Source: CAZNPL01 sp964574815 (GTDB taxonomy: Bacteria; Planctomycetota; Phycisphaerae; UBA1845). From it: DNA of 64,000 nt. Shown here one piece after another: positions 43,411 to 53,279 of this stretch (the first letter of the stretch is position 1; each line of letters begins with the position of its first letter). A program made the position numbers and the translations under genes. The stretch spans positions 62,001-126,000 of the forward strand of contig CAZNPL010000012.1 of assembly GCA_964574815.1 (NCBI GenBank), read 5' to 3'. The notes under the pieces were generated by a model. That model was not told where the DNA came from and searched no databases. It saw only the letters and a list, made by a program, of their open reading frames with translations.

Positions 43411-44040
43411 ATGCCGACACGGAAGATTCGAGCGTCGGAGCCCCGGCTCACGCCGCGTCAAATGCAGATCCTGACGTTCATCCGGGACTTTCGGCGCAAC
43501 CATGGTTATTCCCCGACGATGCAGGAGTTGGCCGACGAGCTCGACATCACCAAGGTCACCGTGTTCGAGCACGTCGAAACGCTCATCGGAAAGGGGCTGC
43601 TGCGTCGTGCAGCGCACAAGGCTCGCTCTTTGGAACTGACGTCGAGTGTCCGGTTCCCGGATGAGCGTTCTACGGTGATTCCGCTGGTCGGGCGCATCGC
43701 GGCGGGTGCGCCGATTGAGGCCATTGAAAATGCGGAGTTGCTGGACCTGGAGTCGTTGTTTGGTGGTCGTAGTCGCCGATTCGTTCTGGAGGTTCAGGGC
43801 GACAGCATGATCGACGAGCAGATCCGGGACGGCGATCTGGTGATTGCCGAGAAGCGGGACGAGGTTCGTGACGGCGATACGGTGGTGGCCGTGCTTCCGG
43901 ACGGGGAGGCAACGTTGAAAACGTTTTTCCGGGAAAAGAACCGCGTTCGGTTGCAGCCGGCGAACCCGGAGTACAAGCCGATTTACTCACCCGAGGTAGA
44001 TATTCAGGGTGTGGTGATCGGCGTCATTCGGCGCTTTTAG
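43411..44040 (+). CDS. lexA: LexA repressor
   Basis: A 209-aa LexA. The winged-helix DNA-binding domain is at 12-78 (LTPRQMQILTFIRDF; the recognition helix lies near TMQELADELDITKVTVFEHV). The self-cleavage site is Ala98-Gly99 (RIAAGAP), the nucleophile Ser132 is in VQGDSMID and the general base Lys170 is in ATLKTFF. RecA-stimulated autocleavage and SOS control are therefore expected. The recognition helix differs from E. coli and Bacillus LexA, consistent with a different operator. The start ATG at 43411 has GGAG 10 bases upstream. The 370 bp between promoter and start hold open frames but none I would defend as a gene. Confidence 0.93.
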   Translation: MPTRKIRASEPRLTPRQMQILTFIRDFRRNHGYSPTMQELADELDITKVTVFEHVETLIGKGLLRRAAHKARSLELTSSVRFPDERSTVIPLVGRIAAGAPIEAIENAELLDLESLFGGRSRRFVLEVQGDSMIDEQIRDGDLVIAEKRDEVRDGDTVVAVLPDGEATLKTFFREKNRVRLQPANPEYKPIYSPEVDIQGVVIGVIRRF

Positions 44041-44353
44041 AACCCACCGCAACACCGATCTTGAGGCGGCAAACACAGGCGGATCCGCCTGGGGCAGCTC
44101 AGCGGCAACCATCAACGGTTCCCGGGGGGCCTTTGGCTCAACGTGCCGGGATCAGCCGGCTATTGTTTTGTCCCGTCGAGCTTGATTGGACGTGACGCAA
44201 TGACCAGGTGCGTCCGGCGCACGAGCCTGCTACGCTCGCTCAATTGTTCGGGGACCGGCGCGGCAGTACTTGAAACGGCGGCAGGCGGCCTGCTAGCATC
44301 GGTAGTTCAGCCCTTGGGTCGAAGGCCACGGGGGAGCTTGAAGGAGGTCGCAT
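44041..44353. repeat. Intergenic region with AGGCGGATCCGCCT palindrome
   Basis: A perfect 14-bp palindrome at 44077-44090, followed by GGGGC. Half-copies occur at 22783-22796, 36584-36594 and 45729-45744. A CATCAACGG unit follows at about 44108. Nothing else is recognised in the 313 bp except AAGGAGG before the next start. Confidence 0.6.
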
Positions 44354-45175
44354 ATGCCCCCGGTGCTACGATCGGGCTTTCAGACCGCAGTAACAGTTCT
44401 TCTTTTTTGCCTTGTCGTCAGTGCAGGCCACGGCGGAGCGAGCGTGGCGAAAAGGGCAGCGTGGGCGCCGCGTCCGGCGGGGCGCGCTCGGCCCGACCGT
44501 CACTTTGGGGTGGCGGCTGCGCAGTCGGACGCCGAGTTGCGACGCAGCCACTCGAGCGCCGCGCTTTCGATTGCCGGCCAGATTCTCCGTGGTGATCGCG
44601 CGACGTTGGCGTTCGGTCGCCCCGTGGTTGTGGAGTTTCGGGACCTCAATGGTGAGGTGCTGGGGACGGACCTTACGACGAACGGCATCTACGAAGCGAC
44701 GCTGATACCCGATCCCGGGCAGGACAGCTTAATCGGGCGTGTTTCGGTCGTGGGTGAGGACATGCGGTTTGAGGAGTCGGACCTGCCGTTTGTGATCGGG
44801 CCGGACGACTCTCGAGGCCCGGAATTCGTGGCGTTTTACGAGTTTTACGTGGCGGTAGAGGGAGAAGAGCCTGCGTGTGAGTGCAACGACTGGGATCCAT
44901 GCACGTTTGACGCGTGCGTCGAGGCCACCTGTGTCAGCGTTCCGCGTGTCTACGGCGACATGGACCACAACGGAATCGTGAATCTTTTTGATGTGTTCTG
45001 CGTGATCGAAGGGATCGGCGGGGACTTTTCGACGTGCTCTTTTGCGCAAGCGGACATCCACGGGGCGTGTGGCGATTCAGGCGGGTCGGCGTGCTGCCCC
45101 GATGGGATTGTCAACCTCTTCGACGCGTTCAGTGTGCTGGACGCGACGCGGGGGGTCGATCCCTGTTGTCAGTGA
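44354..45175 (+). CDS. Secreted protein with dockerin-like tail
   Basis: A 273-aa exported protein. The signal segment (TAVTVLLFCLVVSAGHGG, about 11-28) is followed by a basic stretch and a beta-rich middle (AALSIAGQILRGDRATLAFG... VVVEFRDLNGEVLGTDLTTNGIYEATL), perhaps an Ig-like or carboxypeptidase-regulatory-like fold. The C-terminal about 95 residues repeat the module at 34646-36550: ECNDWDPCTFDACVEATC, then two Asp/Asn loops (GDMDHNGIVNLFDVF and PDGIVNLFDAFSVLDATRG), ending in CCQ. The module is probably Ca-binding and may serve surface sorting or docking. The ATG at 44354 has AAGGAGG at good spacing. Confidence 0.75.
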   Translation: MPPVLRSGFQTAVTVLLFCLVVSAGHGGASVAKRAAWAPRPAGRARPDRHFGVAAAQSDAELRRSHSSAALSIAGQILRGDRATLAFGRPVVVEFRDLNGEVLGTDLTTNGIYEATLIPDPGQDSLIGRVSVVGEDMRFEESDLPFVIGPDDSRGPEFVAFYEFYVAVEGEEPACECNDWDPCTFDACVEATCVSVPRVYGDMDHNGIVNLFDVFCVIEGIGGDFSTCSFAQADIHGACGDSGGSACCPDGIVNLFDAFSVLDATRGVDPCCQ

Positions 45176-45342
45176 TTTCCGGCGAGATGAGAGATTCGCG
45201 AAGCCGCTGCATTCCGGGCGTTGTGGCGAGGTTCAAGAAGAGTGACCTCGATGGTGCGCAGCGGCTCCGCGGCTTGGGTTGCGTGGGGTTTGCGTAGGTC
45301 GAGGGAGGCCAACCGATCGGAGCCCGGCTCGCTGCTTGTGAA

Positions 45343-45433
45343 TGTCCGTCCCCCAGCGTTCGCTTTGAGGAGGACGGGGCATCTCCGCGTGCATGTTTGT
45401 CCCTCGGGTTTCCGCTTCGCGAAGAGTCGGGTG
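45343..45433. repeat. Two degenerate REP-like units before tRNA-Lys
   Basis: TCCGTCCCCCAGCGTTCGCT then TTGAGGAGGACGGGGCATC, followed by TGTCCCTCGGGTTTCCGCTT and CGCGAAGAGTCGGGTGCCC. Both are decayed members of the CCCTTCGC family with the GGGGCAT/C tail. Confidence 0.5.
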
Positions 45434-45471
45434 CCCTTGACGGGGAAGGGGCGGCGCGTTAGCTAGTCCGC

Positions 45472-46271
<800 letters not shown>

Positions 46272-48365
46272 ATGAAATTTTTCCGCAGATTATTGATTGC
46301 GCTGGCTCTTTCGGTCGGTGCCGGTTCGGCGGTTCGGGCGGACGTTATCGAGTTGCACGACGGGACGCGGATCGAAACGGAGTCGATTGTTTTCGAAGAC
46401 GGCCTGGTTCGTTTGGACGATGGTCGATCGTTTCCGCGCGATGAGGTCAAGCGGATTTCGTTTGCGCACGGAAGTGTTGTAGAGAAGGACGGCGCGAGCG
46501 GGGCGGGTAGCGACGTACAGGTGCTGCTGCGCAAGGCCGCGGCGGCCAAGGAGAAGTACCCCGACGTCGGGGCGATTACGCTGATTGACGATGGCGCCTA
46601 CACGCTTCGGCCCGACGGCACGCAGGTCGAGCGCCAACACGTGGCCATGAAGATTCTGAAGGAGCCATTCAAATCGGCTGCGAACATCGGGCACAGCTAT
46701 GAGGAAGGCCGGTCTCGGGCGACGCTGGTGATGGCGCGCTCGATATCGCCGGACGGCACGGTGCATCCGTTCGATCCGGCCGAGTTGGTCGAATCCAAGC
46801 CGGCGGGCGGGATGATGTTCTATAACGAATATCGCGCGGTGAGCGGTCAGCTTGACGAGGTGGAGATCGGTTCGATCGTGGAGTACATCTGGGAGCTGGA
46901 GACGTACAACCCTTACGACAAGAATCTGTTCTTTCCTCAGTGGTATTTCGTGTTCACCGAGCCGTCGCTGTGGAGCCGGGTGCGTATTCGCGTCCCGAAA
47001 GATCGCGAGCTCAACTGGGAGGTGCGTCATGTGCCCGAGGCCCACGCCGAGCCGGTCGTTTCGGAAAAGGGCGAGTATCGTGTCTATACATGGGAGATGC
47101 GTGACATTGAGCATATTGTGTCCGAACCGTCGATGCCGCCGATCGGGGAGGTAGTTCCTCACTTGCGGGCGTCGCTGTTTGACGACTGGGATTATCTGTT
47201 CGATTTTTTGGGTAAGTTTCAGCGCGAGCACGTGCAGGTTACGCCTGAGATCGAGGCGAAGGTGGCGGAGATCGTCGGGGAGGCCAGCGATCCTGAGGAG
47301 ATCGTGGCGAAGCTGTACCACTGGCTGCAGCGGGAGAATCGGTACATCTCGATCAAGGGGAGCATGGGGTCCGGCTGGGGCGGGCACCCGGCGGCGCTCA
47401 CACTGAAGAACAAGTACGGGGACTGTATCGACAAGGCGATTCTGTTTACCGCGATGCTGAGGTGCAAGGGCATCAAAGCGTCGCCGGTGATTCTTTCGAC
47501 GAACAACACGCCTGCCGACGATCGGAGCCTGCCGACGTTGTACGGCAACCACGCCATCACCAAGGTGTACCTGGGCGAGAAGCCGATCTACCTGGACTGT
47601 ACGGCCGCGACCTTCCGGTACCCGTATTTCCGGCCGGACGACTACGGGGTGACGACGATCAACGTCCTGGAGGGGGAGATCGGTTACGTGGATATGCCGC
47701 CGCCGGAGCACAATCAGTTAACGATCGGCATGGACCTCCAACTGGACGTCGAGGGTAATGTCGACGCGGTTGTGGACGTCGATATGACGGGCGCGATCGA
47801 AGCGATGCTGCGGGCCGGGCTCGAGCAGATCAACGTGATGTTGCGCAAGATGGTCGCGCAACAGCTCATCAATCAACTCGCGCCCGGGGCTGAGCTGAAG
47901 GACATCCGCGTCTCCGATGAGAAGGATCTTACGAAGCCGCTGACGCTTACGCTGGAGGCGCGGCTGCCGGAGTATCCGACGTTCGCCGGCGAGCTGATGA
48001 TCTTCAAGCTGCCGCTGACCGAGTTCTTCACGAGTTTTCCCGACATCGCCCTGGACGAACGGAAGTTTGACATCGTGCAGAACACGTCTGGGCGGATCAT
48101 TCGCCGCTTCAAGGTGCACCTGCCGCCGGATTACGTGCCGAAGGGCCTGCCCGAGCCGATTGAGCTGGATGCGCCGTGGGCGACCTACCGGGCCACTTAT
48201 GTCGTGGACGGCGATACGATCAAGTTCGAGGACCGACTGACGCAGAAGGGCGTGCGGCGCATCGACGTGAAGGACTACGCGCGGTACCGGGAGTTCTATC
48301 AGGGTGTGGCCGAGGCGGCCAAGGTGCCCTTGTTTCTGTATCGCGCGCAGAGCGATCCGACGTAA
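46272..48365 (+). CDS. Exported DUF3857/transglutaminase-like protein (catalytic triad intact)
   Basis: A 697-aa exported protein. The signal peptide (LLIALALSVGAGSAVRA, about 7-23) is followed by a small ELHDGTRIETE...GLVRLDDGRSF beta motif common in planctomycete secreted proteins, then a DUF3857 domain (about 95-270) and a transglutaminase-like domain with Cys385 (KYGDCIDKA), His427 (GNHAITKVY) and Asp442 (YLDCTA). The C-terminal third is beta-rich. Proteins with this layout are exported and may act as thiol peptidases or cross-linkers; substrates are unknown. The next gene, 27 bp downstream, is a paralogue with a broken triad, so the two probably work as a pair. Confidence 0.85.
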   Translation: MKFFRRLLIALALSVGAGSAVRADVIELHDGTRIETESIVFEDGLVRLDDGRSFPRDEVKRISFAHGSVVEKDGASGAGSDVQVLLRKAAAAKEKYPDVGAITLIDDGAYTLRPDGTQVERQHVAMKILKEPFKSAANIGHSYEEGRSRATLVMARSISPDGTVHPFDPAELVESKPAGGMMFYNEYRAVSGQLDEVEIGSIVEYIWELETYNPYDKNLFFPQWYFVFTEPSLWSRVRIRVPKDRELNWEVRHVPEAHAEPVVSEKGEYRVYTWEMRDIEHIVSEPSMPPIGEVVPHLRASLFDDWDYLFDFLGKFQREHVQVTPEIEAKVAEIVGEASDPEEIVAKLYHWLQRENRYISIKGSMGSGWGGHPAALTLKNKYGDCIDKAILFTAMLRCKGIKASPVILSTNNTPADDRSLPTLYGNHAITKVYLGEKPIYLDCTAATFRYPYFRPDDYGVTTINVLEGEIGYVDMPPPEHNQLTIGMDLQLDVEGNVDAVVDVDMTGAIEAMLRAGLEQINVMLRKMVAQQLINQLAPGAELKDIRVSDEKDLTKPLTLTLEARLPEYPTFAGELMIFKLPLTEFFTSFPDIALDERKFDIVQNTSGRIIRRFKVHLPPDYVPKGLPEPIELDAPWATYRATYVVDGDTIKFEDRLTQKGVRRIDVKDYARYREFYQGVAEAAKVPLFLYRAQSDPT

Positions 48366-48392
48366 CCGATATCGCGATCGAAGGAGAAAGCC

Positions 48393-50549
48393 GTGAAAAA
48401 CCACGTCGGCATTGTTTCGATGGTCGTTGTTCTTTTGAGCGTCGGCGTCGTTGTCGGCGGGAACGACGTTCTTTACCTGCAGGATGGGCGGGAGCGGGTC
48501 GGAGAGCTTGTCGCAATCGACAGCGACGGCGTCGTTTTCCGTGTACAGGACGAGGCCGAGCCGACGGTGTTTGCCGCCGGCGACGTGCAGCGGGTCGATC
48601 TATCGCGCAAGCGAGCGGGTGACGAGATTCGTCGGGTCGAGGATCTGGACGACCCGTTGCTCAAACGGGTGCTGGATCGAAAGGCGAAGCAGGGCCTACT
48701 GGGCGGGCTGTTCAACAAACTCAAAGGCGAGGAGGATCCGGACAAGGCGGAGCATCCGGACTCGGGACATATCGTGTTATACGTCGGGAGCGAATACACG
48801 GTTCACGAAGACGGCTCTTTTACGTGTCGTGAGCGCGTCATCAATAAAGTCCTGCTGGAACGCGGGAAAGCGCTGGCCAACGTCGCGCGCGGCTTTCTGA
48901 AAGGCGAGCAGACGCTCGAGATCGACTTCGCCCGGACGATCAACCCGGACGGGCGCGTGACACCGATTTCGGATGCGGCGGTCGACGTGACGAGCTACCA
49001 CTCGGACCTGCCCGACTACGAGAAGCTGTACCATACCAAATTCGCGATGAAGCAGGTACGGGCGCTTTCGGTCCTCGACTGGCAGGTGACGGCGCATCAC
49101 CGCGAGACGAACCTGCTCTATCCGTTCTTTTATTCAACGGTGTTCCAGGGATCCGAGCCGATCGTCGAGCAGGAGCTGCGGATCAACGTTTCGTCTGCTA
49201 TGAGACTGGTGTGGCACGCAGACCGGCTGACGGACAACATCGAGTTTACGATGGAGGAGACCGACGGCGGCACCGTGTACCGCTGGGTGGGGCGGGATTG
49301 CCCGCGTGTAGTGCCGGAGCCGATGATGCCGCCGTATAACGATCTGCTGCCGCGGGTGACGGCAGCGCTGGAGACGACGTGGCCGGCGATCGGGCAGGCT
49401 TATGCCGAGGCGATGGCCGAGGTTGACGATCCGACCGAAGCGATCCAGGCGAAGGTGCGCGAGCTGGTCGCCGGCGTCGAGGCACCGGACGAGAAAGCGC
49501 GGCGCATTTACAACTACTTCATTCAGAATGTTCGGCAGTTGTGGGTGCGGCCTGCGGAGTACAGTTACAGGCCCAGGTCGGTCGGCAAGGTCTTTGAAAA
49601 ACTCGCGGGGAACACGATCGACAAGGGGATGCTGCTGGTGGTGATGCTGCGTGAGGCCGGCCTGGATGCCCATTTTGTGCTCTGTCGCACGCAGGGGGCG
49701 GGGCGGGTTGTGGAGGCGGTCCCGTGCATCCGGCAGTTCAATGACGTGCTGGTGGCGGTGGATCTGCCGCGGGGGCGCCGATACCTCGGCTTTGATGATG
49801 AAACGGTTCGCTTCGGCGAGATATCGGTTGAGTACCAGGGGACTCGCGGCCTGCTGGTTCGGCCCGGCGGGTCTGAATTGGTGACGATCCCGCTCAATCC
49901 ACCGGAGCGCGAGGCGGATCGCTATGAGTACGAGATGCGCGTCACGCCGGCGGGCGATCTTCACGTCGATCTGACGGCTCGCTACGCGGGCAGCAGCGAG
50001 TCGGCGCTGCGAAGCGCGTGGAAGGATATGAAGGATGAGGAGGTGCGCCGCTCGCTCATGGTGGACTTGTCCAGCATTCATTCGAAGGCGCGCCTGGGCG
50101 ACTACGCTTTCGAGAACCTGGACGACCTGAACGAGCCGGCGTTCTTTACGCAAAGCTACGTGTTGCACGATTACGCGATGCGCGCCGGGGACGACCTGCT
50201 GGTGTTCCGGCTGCCGGAGATCGAGTATTCGGCCATGGAGGTCGGCAAGCCGGACCGGGAGTTTCCGCTGTACTGGTCTTCGCGAAGCATGTTGACCAAC
50301 GACATCCGGCTCGAGATACCGCCGGATTTCAAGGTGTATTACGCCGGCAAGGACTATGAGGCCGACGGGGGCGTGGCGACGTTCACGGCCGACTTTGACG
50401 TGGAGGATCGGGTGATCCGCTACCGCGACGCGTACGTGCACACGGAGACCCGCGCCGGGCGCGAGGCCTACGCCGCATACAAGGCGTGTCTGGAGACGCA
50501 GGCGCAGGTGAGCAAGGAGTGGGTCGTACTCGAGCGCGTTCAGGATTAG
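48393..50549 (+). CDS. DUF3857/transglutaminase-like paralogue with lost triad
   Basis: A 718-aa exported paralogue of the preceding protein: signal peptide (VSMVVVLLSVGVVVG), the YLQDGRERVGELV...GVVFRV motif, DUF3857 region and transglutaminase-like fold. At the three catalytic positions it has Thr408 (GNTIDKGMLL instead of GDCIDKAILF), Asn450 (QFNDVLVAV instead of GNHAITKVY) and Gly (YLGFDD instead of YLDCTA). It therefore cannot use the usual Cys-His-Asp chemistry and may be a regulatory or structural partner. The start is GTG at 48393 with AAGGAGA upstream, 27 bp after its partner's stop, so one operon is likely. Confidence 0.85.
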   Translation: MKNHVGIVSMVVVLLSVGVVVGGNDVLYLQDGRERVGELVAIDSDGVVFRVQDEAEPTVFAAGDVQRVDLSRKRAGDEIRRVEDLDDPLLKRVLDRKAKQGLLGGLFNKLKGEEDPDKAEHPDSGHIVLYVGSEYTVHEDGSFTCRERVINKVLLERGKALANVARGFLKGEQTLEIDFARTINPDGRVTPISDAAVDVTSYHSDLPDYEKLYHTKFAMKQVRALSVLDWQVTAHHRETNLLYPFFYSTVFQGSEPIVEQELRINVSSAMRLVWHADRLTDNIEFTMEETDGGTVYRWVGRDCPRVVPEPMMPPYNDLLPRVTAALETTWPAIGQAYAEAMAEVDDPTEAIQAKVRELVAGVEAPDEKARRIYNYFIQNVRQLWVRPAEYSYRPRSVGKVFEKLAGNTIDKGMLLVVMLREAGLDAHFVLCRTQGAGRVVEAVPCIRQFNDVLVAVDLPRGRRYLGFDDETVRFGEISVEYQGTRGLLVRPGGSELVTIPLNPPEREADRYEYEMRVTPAGDLHVDLTARYAGSSESALRSAWKDMKDEEVRRSLMVDLSSIHSKARLGDYAFENLDDLNEPAFFTQSYVLHDYAMRAGDDLLVFRLPEIEYSAMEVGKPDREFPLYWSSRSMLTNDIRLEIPPDFKVYYAGKDYEADGGVATFTADFDVEDRVIRYRDAYVHTETRAGREAYAAYKACLETQAQVSKEWVVLERVQD

Positions 50550-50709
50550 CGTCGGGTTCGTTGTGCCGGCGCGCGTTGTCGATGGCATCCACGCGCGGCG
50601 AACACGTGAATTCGCCCGGGTGGCGGGCGGCAATGTCGATAAATTCGCTGTCAGGTCGTCAGTTTGTGCTTAGCGCGCATTCCCCGACCGTAGGCCTGCG
50701 CCGAACACG

Positions 50710-50750
50710 GGCAACTCGGTTCCCGCCTTGCAGGCGGGAACCGAGTTGCC
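50710..50750. repeat. Perfect 19-bp inverted repeat
   Basis: GGCAACTCGGTTCCCGCCT, loop TGC, and its exact complement. No T-run follows, so it is not a standard terminator, though it lies 160 bp after the transglutaminase operon. The 602-bp gap 50550-51151 holds nothing else that I can support beyond the AAAGGAAG leader of the next gene. Confidence 0.8.
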
Positions 50751-51151
50751 AACGGCACCCTCTGGGCTTGCCCATGGCGCCCTCTTAGCACGGCGCACGC
50801 GCAGGGGGCTTATAGGACCTTTGATGTTTCGGGCGCCGGTCACGCAGCGGGTGATCGACCGGTTAAGTGCGTCCTCGTGTCGGGCGAAGTCGGCAACGTC
50901 TTGTGTCGTGACGTAACATCAGTTATTCTGAAACATGGGTACTGCGCCGAGCGCGCAGAACGGGCCGAGTTGTTGTCAGGACTGGTCGGGGCTTGACGTC
51001 GAGACTACGCACACGGTATTGCTCAGGGGCGTTGGAGGTGCGCGCTTCTGTTGTGTGAACGACGTCATCTTCAAACGGTTCGAAAATGCACAAATCGGCC
51101 TGATTCGAACGCCATACTCCCGGAGGCATACAGAAAGGAAGTCTACCAGTT

Positions 51152-53050
51152 ATGAATCTTAAACGCATGGCAGTGAAAGTTACGGTTTTGAATCTCATCG
51201 TGGCGACCGGATTCGCGATGGCGCCCGGCTGTGGCACGAATCCGTTCCTTTCATTGGAAGATTACCAGCGTGATCTTCTATTGGGCGGGCTGGCGGCTGC
51301 GATTCTTCAGAATCTGCAGGGGCAGCCGGACGACGGCGGGGCCGGTCAGCCCGTTCCGGGCCCCGAGGGTCCTCAGGGGCCGGCTGGTCCTGAAGGACCG
51401 CAGGGTCCGGCGGGACCGGAAGGGCCGCAGGGGCCGGAGGGCCCGGAAGGGCCGGAAGGCCCGCAGGGCGAGCAGGGGCCACAGGGTCCGCAAGGTCCGG
51501 CGGGGCCGCCGGGAGCTCCGGGTCCGGAGTTCTTCAACGTGTTTGTTGACGATTTCTTTGCGGCGGAAGGCACGGGCCGAGGCCGTCTTCCGGTTCGGGC
51601 GGTGGAGATCGACGAGCCTGCTCTGGGCCTTTTTCCGCTGCGCGCCACGGGCGGCGGCAAGGGTGGTGATGCCGTCGCGTACCGCGTGGCTGTCCCCGAG
51701 GTGTACGATGAGGGGAACGACGTGACGATGCGCATCAACTTCTACCGGACGGGATTCTACGAAGCCTCGTGTTTTGTCTTCCGTCTGGACGCCCGGCGGT
51801 TGCGCGCCGGGTCGCCGATCGAGACATACGGTGACGCACGTTGGATTCGCGTGGATTCCCCGGGCAACGGCGTGGTGGTCGCGGACGCGTTTGGTGCTAC
51901 GGGCAACGGATTCGAGGACATGTTTCTGGTTGTGGATCTGCCGATCAACAGCGCGGCGGGACTGGACTTTCCGGACGACCTGACCGCGTCTGAGTTTCTG
52001 GCTTTCGAGTTGAGTACGGATCGGTTCGACGGGCGGAGTTATCAGCTTCTCGGCGTCGAGTTTTTTGAGTCGGATCCGGGGACAGCTTCGACGAGCGGCG
52101 CGACCGTGTTCTTTGATGGCGATGAGATCGAATGCGGTTTCATTGACTGCAACGAGAACAACGTGCCCGACGACGTCGACATTGCGCGTGAGACGAGCTT
52201 TGACTGCAATGAAGACGGCGTGCCGGACGAGTGCGCCGCGTGCCCGCCGCTCGATCTTGTGTTCCTGCTGGATACATCGGGTTCGATGGAGGATGAGGGC
52301 GCGGCGATTTGCCAGAGCATCGACTCGGTCGTTGAGGACCTGGGGCGGCGAGGCATCACGTTGAACCCGGAGGTTCTCGCGATTGCGCCGCGGGAGCTCG
52401 AGGATTTGCCGCCTTGCGTGGCGGACCTGTCGGTGAGCGTGGAGGGGCAGTTTGGTGACGTCGTGGTGCCGGGCGACAACGGCACGTGCCCCGGGACCCT
52501 GACCGGCAATCAGGATAGTGAAAAGGATGAGAACTGGGCGCCGGCCACCGCGATCATCGCCGAGCAATACCCCTGGTCAGCCGGCGCGATTCGCCTGGTG
52601 GTACCGATCAGCGACGAAGGGGCGTGTCTGGGGAGCCAGCCATCCTGCTTCGATCCGGGCGATGACCGCGACGCCGTCGAGAATGCGATCGCCGTGGCCA
52701 ACGCGAACGACGTAATCGTTGCGCCGGTAACCGGCGACGGGTCCGACACTTGTGTGATCACGTTGGCCAATGACCTCGCGGCCGGAACGGGAGGCGTCTC
52801 GTTCCAGTCGGAGAACGCGGAGGAACTGGGAGGCGCGATCACGGAGATCGTCGAGGAGCTTTGCCGCCTGGCCACCGACTGCAATTTGAATCAGATTCCG
52901 GACGAGTGTGAGTTGGCGGACGGCACGGCTCAGGACTGCAACGAGAACGGCGTACTCGACGAGTGCGATATCGAGAACGGCACGAGTGAGGATTGTCAGC
53001 CAAACGGCATTCCGGACGAGTGCGACGGTGGGTGCGAGGAACTGGAGTGA
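51152..53050 (+). CDS. Secreted collagen-like / vWA-domain protein with Cys-Asp repeats
   Basis: A 632-aa exported protein, possibly a lipoprotein (Cys in FAMAPGCGTNP at about residue 27, with a non-ideal lipobox). Residues about 65-125 are uninterrupted G-x-y triplets (GPEGPQGPAGPEGPQGPAG), a bacterial collagen-like stalk. A beta-sandwich region (about 128-315) and a short D-C-N-E-N-N-V-P-D pair lead to a von Willebrand A domain whose metal site DTSGSM is intact (VFLLDTSGSMEDEG). The end carries three more D-C-N-x-N-G-x-P-D-E-C-D repeats. It is probably a surface adhesive protein on a triple-helical stalk. The DNA of the stalk is built from 9- and 18-bp tandem units. Confidence 0.85.
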   Translation: MNLKRMAVKVTVLNLIVATGFAMAPGCGTNPFLSLEDYQRDLLLGGLAAAILQNLQGQPDDGGAGQPVPGPEGPQGPAGPEGPQGPAGPEGPQGPEGPEGPEGPQGEQGPQGPQGPAGPPGAPGPEFFNVFVDDFFAAEGTGRGRLPVRAVEIDEPALGLFPLRATGGGKGGDAVAYRVAVPEVYDEGNDVTMRINFYRTGFYEASCFVFRLDARRLRAGSPIETYGDARWIRVDSPGNGVVVADAFGATGNGFEDMFLVVDLPINSAAGLDFPDDLTASEFLAFELSTDRFDGRSYQLLGVEFFESDPGTASTSGATVFFDGDEIECGFIDCNENNVPDDVDIARETSFDCNEDGVPDECAACPPLDLVFLLDTSGSMEDEGAAICQSIDSVVEDLGRRGITLNPEVLAIAPRELEDLPPCVADLSVSVEGQFGDVVVPGDNGTCPGTLTGNQDSEKDENWAPATAIIAEQYPWSAGAIRLVVPISDEGACLGSQPSCFDPGDDRDAVENAIAVANANDVIVAPVTGDGSDTCVITLANDLAAGTGGVSFQSENAEELGGAITEIVEELCRLATDCNLNQIPDECELADGTAQDCNENGVLDECDIENGTSEDCQPNGIPDECDGGCEELE

Positions 53051-53125
53051 CGCGGCAGCCTGAGCCACAATGGCGGCAGGCGATGCGTTAGAACCCATGC
53101 CAGTAACGAGTCGTAGGCGACAAAG

Positions 53126-53148
53126 CACTGGCGGACGAGTCGCCGGTG
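53126..53148. repeat. CACTGGCGG-type palindrome, diverged copy
   Basis: CACTGGCG-GACGAGT-CGCCGGTG, related to 42832-42854, located after the vWA gene. Confidence 0.55.
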
Positions 53149-53279
53149 GCGTCCAATGACGGCTCAGGGATGATCTCTAATAGGTACAGCGGGGGCGGAG
53201 CGACGTTGGTTGCTCCGTCCCTGTTTTTGCACGCGATTTCTGCCCGATCCCGTTGCTCGACAAGACATAATCGGGAAGG

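Noticed and set aside
43059..43664. Open frame between the lexA promoter and lexA
   Set aside because: It overlaps lexA out of frame and resembles no family. It is kept only as an observation about the long leader.
51350..51530. Possible CRISPR-like tandem array
   Set aside because: The repeats are 9/18-bp codon triplets encoding the collagen-like stalk, with no spacers.
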